DNA of 64,000 nt from Rhizobium bangladeshense (GTDB lineage: Bacteria; Pseudomonadota; Alphaproteobacteria; Rhizobiales; Rhizobiaceae), in contig NZ_LYPL01000004.1 in the NCBI RefSeq assembly GCF_001662075.1, forward strand, positions 186,001-250,000, written 5' to 3'. Each line of letters opens with the position of its first letter. The stretch's first letter is position 1. Positions 28,008-37,337 of this stretch are shown piece by piece. The position numbers and the translations under genes are program-made. The notes under the pieces were generated by a model. That model was not told the DNA's origin. It was given only the letters and a program-made list of their open reading frames with translations, and did not search any database.

Positions 28008-29171
28008 TTAGAAGGCTTCCCGATACAGCGCCAATGCATCCTCTTCCCGAACCTCGACCGGATTGTTGACGAGCAGGCGCCCCTGGTTTTTTATCGCATC
28101 CGTGGCCAGCATGGCGAGGCTGTTGTCGGTTACACCGACATCGCGGAGCCGGCGCGGCGCGCCGCTTTTATCCATCAGCACCTGCATATGGGTAACGAAG
28201 TCCTCGGAACGGGCCGCAGTGTCGCCGCTTCCCTTGATTCCAAGCACATTGGCAAGCTCGGCGTAAAGCGGGGCTGCCGCCTGTGCGTTGTAACGAAGGA
28301 CTGGGCCTAGCATCAGGGCGTTCGAAAGACCATGCGGAATATGATAATGTCCACCCAGCGGATAGGCCAGCGCGTGGACCGCAGCCACCGGAGAGTTGGA
28401 GAAAGCCTGGCCCGCAAGCATTGCACCGAGAAGCATGCCTTCGCGAGCATCCCGGTTTGTCGGCTCCTTGCAGGCAGCGATTAGATTGCTGCCGAGAAGC
28501 CGCAACGCCTCACGCGCAAGCGCGTCCGAAAGCGGGTTTTTTTTATGCTTACTTGTATAGGCTTCGATGGCATGCACCATCGCATCGATGCCGCTTGCTG
28601 CGGTGTGAACCTGCGGCAAACCAACGGTCAATTCCGCATCCAGGAGCACGAAATCCGCATAGAGTTGCGGCGACACGACTCCCATCTTGGTCGTCTCGCC
28701 GGTGGTTATGATGGAAATGTTGGTGACTTCGGAACCGGTGCCCGCAGTTGTCGGAACTAGAACCAGTGGAACACGCCCCCCCTGAACTTTGCCGATGCCA
28801 TACATTTCGGCGAGCGGTTGTGCCGACGAGAGCAGCACCGCCGCGAGCTTTGCTATGTCCAGGGACGAGCCACCACCGAGACCAATGACAATATCGGCTG
28901 CGACTTGCCGCGCCTCCTCGACACAACCATACAAAACACTTTCCGGTGGATCTGGCACAACCCTATCGAAAATCGCCACACTGAAACCAACCGCCTCCAG
29001 ACTGGCGGCAATGGGTGCAACCATGCCGGCCTTCGCAAGGCCACCATCGGTGACCAAAAGCACCTTGCGCGCACCAAAACGCGTAGCGATGATTTCACCT
29101 AATCGCTTAGCTCCGCCCCACGCCATTTCAATGGATGGAACAGTTCGAAACTCGAATCGATTGATCGTCAT
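28008..29171 (-). CDS. blcB: Gamma-hydroxybutyrate dehydrogenase BlcB (Fe-ADH)
   Basis: The 387-residue type III alcohol dehydrogenase has GLGGGSSLDIAKLAAVL, PTTAGTGSEVTNISII, and the metal ligands in ASGIDAMVHAIEAYTSK and HALAYPLGGHYHIPHGLSNA. In the blc pathway it oxidises gamma-hydroxybutyrate to succinic semialdehyde. The start at 29171 gives the conserved opening MTINRFEFRTVPSIEM. It lies 25 bp downstream of blcA and 47 bp before blcC, forming one operon. Confidence 0.92.
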   Translation of the reverse strand: MTINRFEFRTVPSIEMAWGGAKRLGEIIATRFGARKVLLVTDGGLAKAGMVAPIAASLEAVGFSVAIFDRVVPDPPESVLYGCVEEARQVAADIVIGLGGGSSLDIAKLAAVLLSSAQPLAEMYGIGKVQGGRVPLVLVPTTAGTGSEVTNISIITTGETTKMGVVSPQLYADFVLLDAELTVGLPQVHTAASGIDAMVHAIEAYTSKHKKNPLSDALAREALRLLGSNLIAACKEPTNRDAREGMLLGAMLAGQAFSNSPVAAVHALAYPLGGHYHIPHGLSNALMLGPVLRYNAQAAAPLYAELANVLGIKGSGDTAARSEDFVTHMQVLMDKSGAPRRLRDVGVTDNSLAMLATDAIKNQGRLLVNNPVEVREEDALALYREAF

Positions 29172-29196
29172 TAACTCCCCCCTTATCGTCGGCTGC

Positions 29197-30648
29197 TTAA
29201 GCGATTGCCGAGCACAGATATTTGATTTCCAGATAGTCATCGATTCCGTAACGGGAGCCTTCCCGTCCGAGGCCGGACTGCTTGACGCCGCCAAATGGCG
29301 CTACCTCGTTCGAGATCTGACCGGTGTTGTGACCCACCATGCCGTATTCCAGCGCTTCGGCCACTCGCCATGTCCGACGGACGTTTTCAGTATAGAAATA
29401 GGCAGCCAATCCGAATTCCGTATCGTTGGCCATAGCGACCGCCTCTTCCTCTGTCTCAAAGCTAAAGAGAGGCGCGACTGGCCCGAAGGTTTCCTCGCGT
29501 GCGATCGTCATCGCCTGTGTCGCTCCCGTCAGGACTGTCGGTTCGAAGAATGTTCCACCAAGGCTGTGTCGCTTGCCACCTGCGACCACTTTCGCTCCCT
29601 TCGCGACCGCATCGCTAATATGGTCCTCGATCTTGGCAATGGCGTCAGCATCAATCAGCGGCCCGATCGTTACGCCCATCTTCGTACCTTCACCGACTTT
29701 AAGCGCAGAAACCTTCGCGGCAAGCTTTTCAGCGAAGGCAGCGTAAAGACCGGACTGCACGTAGATACGGTTTGTGCAGACGCAGGTCTGACCAGCATTA
29801 CGGAATTTCGAAGCGACGGCACCATCGACGGCGGCATCGAGGTCCGCGTCGTCAAAAACAATAAAGGGTGCGTTGCCGCCGAGCTCCATGGATAGTTTTT
29901 TTATCGTCGACGCCGACTGCGCCATCAGAATTCGCCCCACCTCGGTCGATCCGGTGAAAGAGAGTTTTTTGACTACGTCGCTTTCCGTCAGCACCTTGCC
30001 GATCTCGCGTGCTTTTCCTGTCACAACCTGGAAAACGCCGGCGGGAATACCTGCCTGATCGGCCAGAACGCCGAGAGCAAGCGCCGTGAGGGGTGTCTGC
30101 TCAGCCGGCTTAACCACCATTGTGCAACCGGCAGCCAGCGCAGGCGCCGCCTTGCGTGTAATCATTGCTGCCGGGAAGTTCCACGGCGTGATCGCAGCGC
30201 AGACACCGATCGGCTGCTTGAAAACCAGGATGCGCTTGTCGGTCGTGGGCGCGGGTATGATGTCCCCATAGACTCTCTTTGCCTCCTCGGCAAACCATTG
30301 AATGAAGGAGGCAGCATAGAGTATTTCCCCCCTGGCTTCGGAGAGGGGCTTGCCCTGTTCAGCCGTCAACAGCGCGGCGAGATCGTCTGCATTTTCTACT
30401 ATCAGATCGAACCAGCGAAGCAGGACTGCCGCTCTTTCCTTGGCTGCAAGCGCGCGCCACGATCGGAACGCCATCTCGGCCGCTGCGACCGCCTGCTCAA
30501 TATCTGCCGTCTCCAGCGCAGGGACGGTGCCGACAATCTCCCCCGTCGCGGGGTTCTTGACGGCTACGTAGTTCTGAGAGCTCGCAACCCACTTGCCATT
30601 TATCAGGCATCGATCGCGCAGCAGTTCCTTTTTTTTTAGATTGACCAT
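29197..30648 (-). CDS. blcA: Succinic semialdehyde dehydrogenase BlcA
   Basis: The 483-residue aldehyde dehydrogenase has the NAD-binding FTGSTEVGRIL, the general base in SMELGGNAPFIVFDDADLD, and the catalytic cysteine in NAGQTCVCTNRIYVQ. It converts succinic semialdehyde to succinate, the last step of butyrolactone use. It is the first gene of blcABC, with the palindromic operator just upstream and blcR divergent. The start at 30648 (MVNLKKKELLRDRCL) is chosen over an ATG four codons earlier. Confidence 0.92.
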   Translation of the reverse strand: MVNLKKKELLRDRCLINGKWVASSQNYVAVKNPATGEIVGTVPALETADIEQAVAAAEMAFRSWRALAAKERAAVLLRWFDLIVENADDLAALLTAEQGKPLSEARGEILYAASFIQWFAEEAKRVYGDIIPAPTTDKRILVFKQPIGVCAAITPWNFPAAMITRKAAPALAAGCTMVVKPAEQTPLTALALGVLADQAGIPAGVFQVVTGKAREIGKVLTESDVVKKLSFTGSTEVGRILMAQSASTIKKLSMELGGNAPFIVFDDADLDAAVDGAVASKFRNAGQTCVCTNRIYVQSGLYAAFAEKLAAKVSALKVGEGTKMGVTIGPLIDADAIAKIEDHISDAVAKGAKVVAGGKRHSLGGTFFEPTVLTGATQAMTIAREETFGPVAPLFSFETEEEAVAMANDTEFGLAAYFYTENVRRTWRVAEALEYGMVGHNTGQISNEVAPFGGVKQSGLGREGSRYGIDDYLEIKYLCSAIA

Positions 30649-30667
30649 GACCTCCCCCAAGCGTAGA

Positions 30668-30683
30668 GTTCAAGTTATTGAAC
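30668..30683. promoter_or_regulatory. Likely BlcR operator (palindrome)
   Basis: GTTCAAGTTATTGAAC is a perfect inverted repeat (GTTCAA-N4-TTGAAC) in the blcA-blcR intergenic region. A further half-site TTGAAC lies at 30697-30702. Such paired elements are known binding targets for BlcR in Agrobacterium. Confidence 0.7.
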
Positions 30684-30725
30684 CAATATCGGTGTATTGA
30701 ACCAGCCTGGCAGGAGGTATCGAAA

Positions 30726-31556
30726 GTGTCAAGTGCAAGATTCGCCGCAGTGAAAGACACTGCGATCGGCAAATCCGTCGACTCTGTTCCGGCGCTCAGG
30801 CGCGCGGTCTCAATCCTCGATCTTATCACCAATTCCAGCGACGCAATGTCGGCCGCCGACATCACCCGGGCGATGTCGTTGCCAAAAAGTACGGCTCACG
30901 GTCTACTTGGCGTGATGGTAGAGCTTGGCCTTCTTGTTCGCAAACAGGACGGCACGTTCCGGCTCGGCCCGCATCCTATGCGTTGGGCGCACGGTTTTTT
31001 ATCCGAGATGGACATGGTGTCAGTTTTCCGGAATTATTTCGCGTCCGAAACCACACTGTCTCCCTACACGGTCACACTGACGACTCTTGACCGTCACGAA
31101 GTCGTCTATATTGATTGCCGTAATTCCGACCAGCCCCTGGGGCATACTTTCCGGATTGGAATGCGCCTTCCTGCCACCTTTACCGCGACAGGCAAGATGC
31201 TGCTTTCCGAAATGCCGGAGGATAAGCTCGAGGCTCTCTTCAGAGCGAACTTTCCTTTGCCCCTCACCTCTAGAAGCGTCAAAAATCTTGCCGCGCTAAG
31301 GCAGGAGCTGGCTGACATACGTATGCGCGGTTTTTCGATCGATAACGGTCAGGTTCGCGAAGGGATGATCTGCATCGGCACCGCTCTGCGAGATCATACG
31401 AGATGCGCGGTTGCCGGCATTGCCATCAGCCTTCTGGAAAGCGAAACGACTCCGGCGCTTATCGAGTCACTCGGAGAGACGATGCGCAAATCAGCCGCCA
31501 TTCTTTCCGAGCAATTGGGGCATAACAGCTCATCACGCATCAGTGTCGAAGGATAG
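30726..31556 (+). CDS. blcR: IclR-family repressor BlcR (AttJ)
   Basis: The protein of about 276 residues has the IclR winged-helix start ALRRAVSILDLITNSSDAMSAADITRAMSLPKST and a ligand-binding domain with FRIGMRLPATFTATGKMLLSEM and MICIGTALRDH. In Agrobacterium BlcR represses blcABC until succinic semialdehyde or gamma-hydroxybutyrate binds. The GTG start at 30726 is preceded by AGGAGG at 30711; an upstream ATG at 30678 lies inside the operator and is less likely. It is divergent from blcA, as expected. Confidence 0.9.
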   Translation: MSSARFAAVKDTAIGKSVDSVPALRRAVSILDLITNSSDAMSAADITRAMSLPKSTAHGLLGVMVELGLLVRKQDGTFRLGPHPMRWAHGFLSEMDMVSVFRNYFASETTLSPYTVTLTTLDRHEVVYIDCRNSDQPLGHTFRIGMRLPATFTATGKMLLSEMPEDKLEALFRANFPLPLTSRSVKNLAALRQELADIRMRGFSIDNGQVREGMICIGTALRDHTRCAVAGIAISLLESETTPALIESLGETMRKSAAILSEQLGHNSSSRISVEG

Positions 31557-32111
31557 CGTAGCGTTTGGAGAGAGCGGAAATTTACTGCCGACCAAAGGAG
31601 ACCAGGTGGGGTTGGCTCAGCTTGAGCAACGTGGCTGCTCTTTGACCCTAACGCAGGCCGTCGCAGCGCGTCGAACCGAATGGCTGCGAAAATCGTGCAT
31701 TTGGGCTCACCGTCAATCCGTTGCAAGTGTCAATGTCGCGGTTCGCTCTCCAGGAGAATGGCTACATAAGCAGCTGACGAAAATCCTCACCACGTCGACT
31801 TGTTGATGGAGTTTTGCCAAAAGCGAGCTTCTGGCGGAGTTCAGGAGAAGTCGTACTCGGTGATTCTTTATGAGGCTGACGGCGCCCGTTTCCCTTTTAG
31901 GAATAGTTCGCGCCGCTGATTGTACTCGCCTTCTGGCTGAACAGCCGCTCCTCCATCTTGACGTTGGTTGCAATACTCACTATACACAGTAATGAACTGA
32001 GTTCAACATAATGAACTAAGTTGCGTGACCGGAGCGTGAGAGGACGCTTCGGCCTACCACGCAAGCGTGTCATTGCACCGGAACAGGCAATTTGCCGTAG
32101 AGGAGGAATCT
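31557..32111. other. Intergenic region before transporter operon
   Basis: No gene is recognised here. The right part holds two related palindromic elements (31993-32024), a likely promoter region and an AGGAGG ribosome site directly before the binding-protein gene. Confidence 0.5.
31993..32024. promoter_or_regulatory. Tandem palindromic operator-like sites
   Basis: TGAACTGAGTTCA (31993-32005) is a perfect 13-bp palindrome. A second, imperfect copy, TGAACTAAGTTGC, follows 19 bp later. The half-sites resemble the GTTCAA/TTGAAC elements of the blc operator, although the spacing differs. They probably bind a dimeric regulator of the transporter operon. Confidence 0.55.
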
Positions 32112-33392
32112 ATGAAAAAGTCGTGGTCTCTGACCATTGCAGCCATCTTTCTGTCTGCCACCGCCCCCGATGGCCTCTGGGCTCAGGAGCCAAAGCCCTT
32201 CACGATCGGCGTTGTGACATTCCTGTCCGGTGCACCGGCTGGACCCTTCGGCATCCCCGCAAAGATTGCCGCCGAAGTCTTTGCCCAGCAGGTCAATGCC
32301 GGTGGCAAGCTGCCGGCGCCTTATGACAAGGTCGGCTTTGGCGGCCGTCCGATCGAACTCGTCATTATCGACGAGGCCGGTGGCACCACCAAGCAGGTGT
32401 CCGAACTACGCAATCTCGTAGAACAGCAGAGCGTAGACATGATCGTCGGCTACACGTCCTCGGGAGATTGTCTTGCGGTCGCGCCTGTTGCCGAAGAACT
32501 GAAAACGATGACACTTCTCTTCGATTGCGGCACGCCGCGCATCTTCGAGGAAGCTGACTACGAATATGTATTCCGCCCCGTTGCAACCGCGACGATGGAC
32601 AACGTTGGTGCCGCGCTCTACGTCAACGAGACAGGCAAGAAATTCAATACCTACGCTGGCATCAACCAAAACTACGCCTGGGGTCAGGACGCTTGGAACG
32701 ACTTCGAGGGCACACTGAAGAGCCTTCGCCCCGAAGTGACGCTGACGACCTCGCAGATGCCGAAGCTCGGTGCTGGCCAATACAATACCGAAATCTCCGC
32801 AATTCTCGGCAGCAAGCCCGACATCATTCATTCGAGTTTCTGGGGTGGCGATCTTGAGGGTCTCGTTCTTCAGGGAGCGCCGCGCGATCTGTTCAAGAAC
32901 GCCACCGTCGTCTTGACGGCAGGTGAAACGGCGATCCATCGCCAGGCCAAACAAATCCCTGATGGCACGATCATCGGCGCCCGCGGTCCAAACGGCATCT
33001 TTGCACCGGAAAACGCCTATAACGACTGGTTCAAGACCGCCTACAAAGCCAAGTCCGACACGCCGCCCAGCTATCCCTCCTACCACATGGTGCAGACGCT
33101 TTTTGCCGCGAAGTTCGCTTATGAGAAGGCACAGGGAGGCGACACCGCCAAGACGCCGACTACCGAGGAGATCGCCGCTGCTCTCAAGGGCGCCACCTTC
33201 CAGAGTCCCTCGGGCGAAGTGAAGATGTCACTGGGCAAGGGCAACCAGGCTGTGCAGGAAATGGTCTATGGCCGCACCAAGATCGTCGATGGCAAGCTGA
33301 CCTTCGTCGATGTGATTCGCTACGCTCCAGAAAAGGTGAACCCACCGGAAGGCATGACCAGCCACGAGTGGGTCAAGAATAAGTTGAAGTGA
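32112..33392 (+). CDS. ABC transporter periplasmic binding protein (LivK type)
   Basis: The 426-residue protein has a signal peptide, MKKSWSLTIAAIFLSA, with a likely cut after DGLWA. The mature part begins like a branched-chain amino-acid or amide binding protein: FTIGVVTFLSGAPAGPFG, IAAEVFAQQVNAGGK, VDMIVGYTSSGDCLAVAPV. It has a strong AGGAGG site. It is the first of five genes for a Liv-type importer. The ligand cannot be named from sequence; relatives bind amino acids, amides, urea or aromatic acids. Confidence 0.88.
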   Translation: MKKSWSLTIAAIFLSATAPDGLWAQEPKPFTIGVVTFLSGAPAGPFGIPAKIAAEVFAQQVNAGGKLPAPYDKVGFGGRPIELVIIDEAGGTTKQVSELRNLVEQQSVDMIVGYTSSGDCLAVAPVAEELKTMTLLFDCGTPRIFEEADYEYVFRPVATATMDNVGAALYVNETGKKFNTYAGINQNYAWGQDAWNDFEGTLKSLRPEVTLTTSQMPKLGAGQYNTEISAILGSKPDIIHSSFWGGDLEGLVLQGAPRDLFKNATVVLTAGETAIHRQAKQIPDGTIIGARGPNGIFAPENAYNDWFKTAYKAKSDTPPSYPSYHMVQTLFAAKFAYEKAQGGDTAKTPTTEEIAAALKGATFQSPSGEVKMSLGKGNQAVQEMVYGRTKIVDGKLTFVDVIRYAPEKVNPPEGMTSHEWVKNKLK

Positions 33393-33535
33393 TCGGGAAA
33401 TATTCACCGCGGCATCGCTTGCGCGGGGTTTCCCGCGCGTTTGGCGCCGCAATCCCTTTGAAGCGGTTTTCACTCTTCGCGAGCCAACAGGCACCGAAAG
33501 ATGGATCCGCCCCTCCTTTCGAAACGGTGTGTGGC

Positions 33536-34432
33536 ATGAACGCGTTTCTAGGCGCCGTTATTGACGGCATTTTGTATTCCGCATGGCTCTTTATCATCGC
33601 GGTCGGCCTGACGCTGATCTACGGTGTGATGAAGATCCTCAACATGGCCCATGGCACGTTCTATGCCATCGGCGCCTACATGTCGGTTACTCTGCTGGGT
33701 TACTGGTTCGCCCAGGGGCTGCCGCCCGCGGGCAGCATTCCGGTCATGATTGTCGCGGCGCTGATCGCCGGTACGATTGTCGGCCTCATCGTCGAGCGGG
33801 GCGTCCTGCGCTTCTTCGCGGGCCGCGATCCCGTCGTGCTGCTGCTGGTAACCTACGCACTCTTCCTCATTCTGGAAGACGTGGTGAAGCTGATCTGGGG
33901 TGTCGATCCATGGATAGCCTCCGACCCGGTGTGGGCTTTTGGCAACGTCTATCTCGGCCCCCTTGTCTATCCGACCTACAATCTCATTATCGTCGCCGTG
34001 GCGATCGTCAGTGGTGGTCTCCTCACGTGGTTTCTGCAATTCACTGCCAAGGGCAAGATGCTGCGCGCCGTCATCCATGATCCGGAAGCATCGCTGGCGA
34101 TGGGCATCAATGTCAGCCGCTGGAAAGTGTCGGCCTTTGTGGCCGGCTCGATCCTCGCCGCGCTCGGCGGCGCCTTCACAGCTCCGACCATTTCCGTGGC
34201 GCCTGGCATGGGCGTCGAAGTGGTCGTCATGATGTTCGCCGCGGTGGTGATCGGGGGGCTCGGATCGATTCCTGGCACCGTCGTCGGCGCACTGATCGTC
34301 GGCTTCGTCCGCTCGCTTGCGGTCCACTACTGGCCCGAAGTTGAAGTGTTCAGCATCTATGCAGTGATGGCTATCGTTCTCGCCCTGCGTCCGCAGGGGT
34401 TGTTTTCCGGTGTGGAGTTGCGCAAGATATGA
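33536..34432 (+). CDS. ABC transporter permease (LivH type)
   Basis: The 298-residue integral membrane protein begins MNAFLGAVIDGILYSAWLF and contains the LivH hallmark GLTLIYGVMKILNMAHGTFYAIGAY. About eight hydrophobic spans are visible. The conserved segment AFVAGSILAALGGAFTAPT lies in the second half. It overlaps the next permease gene by 4 bp. The frame is open upstream to 33389, but the ATG at 33536 matches the normal length. Confidence 0.9.
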   Translation: MNAFLGAVIDGILYSAWLFIIAVGLTLIYGVMKILNMAHGTFYAIGAYMSVTLLGYWFAQGLPPAGSIPVMIVAALIAGTIVGLIVERGVLRFFAGRDPVVLLLVTYALFLILEDVVKLIWGVDPWIASDPVWAFGNVYLGPLVYPTYNLIIVAVAIVSGGLLTWFLQFTAKGKMLRAVIHDPEASLAMGINVSRWKVSAFVAGSILAALGGAFTAPTISVAPGMGVEVVVMMFAAVVIGGLGSIPGTVVGALIVGFVRSLAVHYWPEVEVFSIYAVMAIVLALRPQGLFSGVELRKI

Positions 34433-35391
34433 TGAACAAAGCCCAAACCTTTGTGCCTCTCGCCGTCAGCGCGGCCCTTTTCCTTATCGCCGCAGCCTGG
34501 GCGCTGCCCACCTGGAACTTCGTCATCTCGATCGGCCTTGCCAAGGGGCTCACGGTACTCGGCCTCGTGCTGATGATGCGGGCAGGGCTGGTCTCGTTCG
34601 GCCAAGGACTTTACTACGCAATCGGCGGCTATTCCGTCGGCCTGATGGTCAATCTTTGGAAAATCAACGAAGCGATCCTCCTGCTCATCGCCCCGGTCGT
34701 CATCGCAGCGGCGACTGCTGCAGTCGCCGCTCTCCTTCTGTCGCGTTACCGCGACATCTTCTTCGCTATGCTGACGCTCGCCCTTTCGATGCTTTTATAC
34801 GGTCTTCTGGTCAAGTCGGTGGAACTTGGCGGCACGGACGGGTTCAACATCCGAGGTGTGACCTTGTTTGGCCTGCCGCTTAGCGGTCCTGCGCGTTTCA
34901 ACGGCCTGGCTATCCTCATCCTGATCTGCTTTACAGCGGCGATAACCGTTTGGTACTTCGGCAAGACGTCTCTCGGTCGCCTGCTGCCGGGCATCAAGGA
35001 TAACGAGATCCGCGTTGAGTATCTCGGTGCGTCCGCAAACAAGACGATCTATGTCTCCTACATCCTTGCCGCAGTTCTAGCGGCCCTGGGCGGCGCCATG
35101 AGCGGCATTCTCGTCGCGCATGTGGATCCGGAAATGGCGTTCTGGGCAACCTCGGGCGAATTCGTAGTGATTGCGGTCCTTGCCGGGACTGGCAACATCT
35201 TCACGCCTTTCATTGCCGCGCTCGCACTCGAATTTGTCCGGACGTTCGCCTATCAGCATGCCCCCAACACTTGGCAACTGGTACTTGGAGTCATCATCCT
35301 TTCGATGATCCTGCTCCTGCCGACAGGCCTTGGCGGCATCCGTTTCGGTAAGCGCAAGACAACCACCGTCGAGGCAGGAAAAAAAGCATGA
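34429..35391 (+). CDS. ABC transporter permease (LivM type)
   Basis: The 320-residue membrane protein has LivM features: LGLVLMMRAGLVSFGQGLYYAIGGY near the start and SYILAAVLAALGGAMSGIL in the second half. It pairs with the LivH-type permease to form the channel. It overlaps the genes on both sides by 4 bp, as ATGA, which indicates a single translationally coupled operon. The C-terminus is short and basic (FGKRKTTTVEAGKKA). Confidence 0.9.
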   Translation: MMNKAQTFVPLAVSAALFLIAAAWALPTWNFVISIGLAKGLTVLGLVLMMRAGLVSFGQGLYYAIGGYSVGLMVNLWKINEAILLLIAPVVIAAATAAVAALLLSRYRDIFFAMLTLALSMLLYGLLVKSVELGGTDGFNIRGVTLFGLPLSGPARFNGLAILILICFTAAITVWYFGKTSLGRLLPGIKDNEIRVEYLGASANKTIYVSYILAAVLAALGGAMSGILVAHVDPEMAFWATSGEFVVIAVLAGTGNIFTPFIAALALEFVRTFAYQHAPNTWQLVLGVIILSMILLLPTGLGGIRFGKRKTTTVEAGKKA

Positions 35392-36164
35392 AGCCAATCA
35401 TCGAAGCAAAGAGCCTCGTCAAGCGGTTCGGCGCGGTAACTGCCGCAAACGACGTGAATGTCGACATCATGTCTGGGACGATCTCGGGCCTGATCGGCAC
35501 CAACGGCGCCGGCAAAACGACGTTTATCAACATGATTACCGGCTATCTGGGCCCGGACTCCGGTTCGATCCTGCTCGACGGACGGGAAATCGTCGGGCTT
35601 TCGCCGCGTCAGATCACCCGCCGCGGCGTTGCCAGGTCATTTCAGATCCCGCAATTGTTCAACTCACTGACAGCAATTGAGAATCTGATGTTCGCCTACA
35701 GCGCCACCGACGGCGTTGGCGCTAAGGGCTTTTCGATCCTTGACGACGACGAGCTCACGACGCGTGCTGACGAGACGCTCAAGGTGTTCGGACTTGAAAC
35801 GTTCGGTGACTCAATTGCCGGCACGATGCCCGAAGGCATCCGGAAGCTTCTCGACATCGCAATTGCCATGGTTGGCAAACCGAAGGTTCTTTTCCTGGAT
35901 GAGCCGACGAGCGGCGTCGCAAGTGAAGAAAAATTCTCGGTCATGGACCGCGTTATTGACGCGACCCGTGTCGCAGGCGTCAGCGTGCTCTTCGTTGAGC
36001 ACGACATGGAGATCGTTCGCCGCTACTCCGACCGCGTGCTCGCTTTTTTCGAAGGCCGGGTGTTGATCGACGGAGCTCCTGAAACAGTCCTGGACGACCG
36101 GCAAGTGCGCGAACTCATCATCGGTGAAGAACAGGGCACTCCCGCGGAGGACAACTATGCTTGA
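35388..36164 (+). CDS. ABC transporter ATPase (LivG type)
   Basis: The 258-residue ATPase has Walker A GTNGAGKTTF, the LivG-typical long insertion after QIPQLFNSLTAIENLM, Walker B VLFLDEPTSGV and the switch histidine in FVEHDME. The ABC signature is degenerate (MPEGIRKLLDIA instead of LSYGQQR-like), which is unusual and might lower activity or place catalysis in the partner. It overlaps the next ATPase gene by 8 bp. Confidence 0.9.
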   Translation: MKPIIEAKSLVKRFGAVTAANDVNVDIMSGTISGLIGTNGAGKTTFINMITGYLGPDSGSILLDGREIVGLSPRQITRRGVARSFQIPQLFNSLTAIENLMFAYSATDGVGAKGFSILDDDELTTRADETLKVFGLETFGDSIAGTMPEGIRKLLDIAIAMVGKPKVLFLDEPTSGVASEEKFSVMDRVIDATRVAGVSVLFVEHDMEIVRRYSDRVLAFFEGRVLIDGAPETVLDDRQVRELIIGEEQGTPAEDNYA

Positions 36165-36801
36165 AGTGAAGTCAATCAACGTCTCCATTGGCGGGGTCTC
36201 TATCCTGCGTGACGTCTCCATGAAGGTCGAAGCCCGCTCGATGGTCGGCATCGTCGGCCGCAACGGAGCCGGCAAGACCACGTTGATGCGTGCAATAATG
36301 GGGCTCTTGCCACTCCGGGCAGGTTCGATCCATTATCAGAAGAAGGACATTTCCCGTGAACCGCCGCATCTGCGCGTGCATCACGAGATCGGCTTCGCGC
36401 CGGAAGACCGGCGCCTCATTCCCGAACTGACGGTTGAGGAAAACCTGCTTATTCCGGCATGGGCAGCCGGCGTTACAGATCCGCAGAGGCGCCTTGACGA
36501 TGTCTATTCACTCATTCCGGAGGCAGCCGACTTCCGCCATCGCCGTGCCCTGCAGCTTTCAGGCGGCCAGCAAAAACTTGTCGCCATAGGTCGTGCACGC
36601 ATGACGGGCACCAATCTATTGATGCTGGATGAGCCCTTCGAAGGCGTCGCGCCTGCGCTTTCCAAGCGAATTTCCGAGGTCGTCGCATCACTGCGGCCGC
36701 TTGGTCTTTCCATCCTTCTTTCCGGCGCCGATCTCCGTCACGCCGGAAAGGGGCTCGATATGGTTTATCGTATGGACCGTGGTCAGGTCACCTCTGATTG
36801 A
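36157..36801 (+). CDS. ABC transporter ATPase (LivF type)
   Basis: The 214-residue ATPase has Walker A GRNGAGKTTLM, Q-loop context EIGFAPEDRRLIPELTVEENL, signature LQLSGGQQKLVAIGRARM and Walker B LLMLDEPFEGVAP. The C-terminus, LSGADLRHAGKGLDMVYRM, departs from the usual VEQN-type switch, so the switch histidine (RHAG) is shifted. It is slightly short for LivF (about 235 residues). The start ATG 36157 gives the normal opening MLEVKSINVSIGG. Confidence 0.88.
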   Translation: MLEVKSINVSIGGVSILRDVSMKVEARSMVGIVGRNGAGKTTLMRAIMGLLPLRAGSIHYQKKDISREPPHLRVHHEIGFAPEDRRLIPELTVEENLLIPAWAAGVTDPQRRLDDVYSLIPEAADFRHRRALQLSGGQQKLVAIGRARMTGTNLLMLDEPFEGVAPALSKRISEVVASLRPLGLSILLSGADLRHAGKGLDMVYRMDRGQVTSD

Positions 36802-36818
36802 CTGTCACATTGCCGGTG

Positions 36819-36841
36819 CCTGCGCATCTCGAATGCGCAGG
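36819..36841 (+). terminator. Hairpin after the transporter operon
   Basis: CCTGCGCAT and ATGCGCAGG form a perfect 9-bp stem with the loop CTCGA, 18 bp after the last transporter gene. There is no clear T-run, so it may be an RNA-stabilising hairpin rather than a true terminator. Confidence 0.5.
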
Positions 36842-37337
36842 TCCAGCAGAATAGATAACAAATGCCAAAAGCAGTTTCATCTGCTATCCATTGGGATAGC
36901 TGTTGCAACCGGCGCCACCCTCGCAAGCGGCGTCGTTTGTCGGCCCGACTGCGATTGATCCGAGGCTTGCTCCCTTCACGAAGGCCGTCATCGAAGTATC
37001 ATTTTCGACTCCAGTTCTTCGGAAAGAACGCCCGATGCCCCGCATCTAACGGGGGCATTGACCTCCAATGAGTATCTTCAGGCGTCGCCGCGGCTGACCG
37101 TCCACTTCGAAGCGGCAGGCCCTTTCTGTTGTTTTAATGTTGAGAGGCCCAAGCTCCCCCGAAGCCTCGATCAATCAGGTGTCAGGTCAGATTGCTCGCA
37201 GCACACTGCGAAGCGTATCCGATAACGCTGGAGCGGGAATGGTTCAAGCTGCTCCAGAGCGTCCAGGGCGTCGGCGCCAGGGTGGCGATCGCGGTGCTCT
37301 GCTTTGCGGCATTAAGCACCTTAGTGTTAGCCTGAGC
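36842..37337. other. Intergenic stretch without recognised gene
   Basis: Short frames exist but none has a credible start or family resemblance. The convergent luxR-type gene ends at its right edge. Confidence 0.4.
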
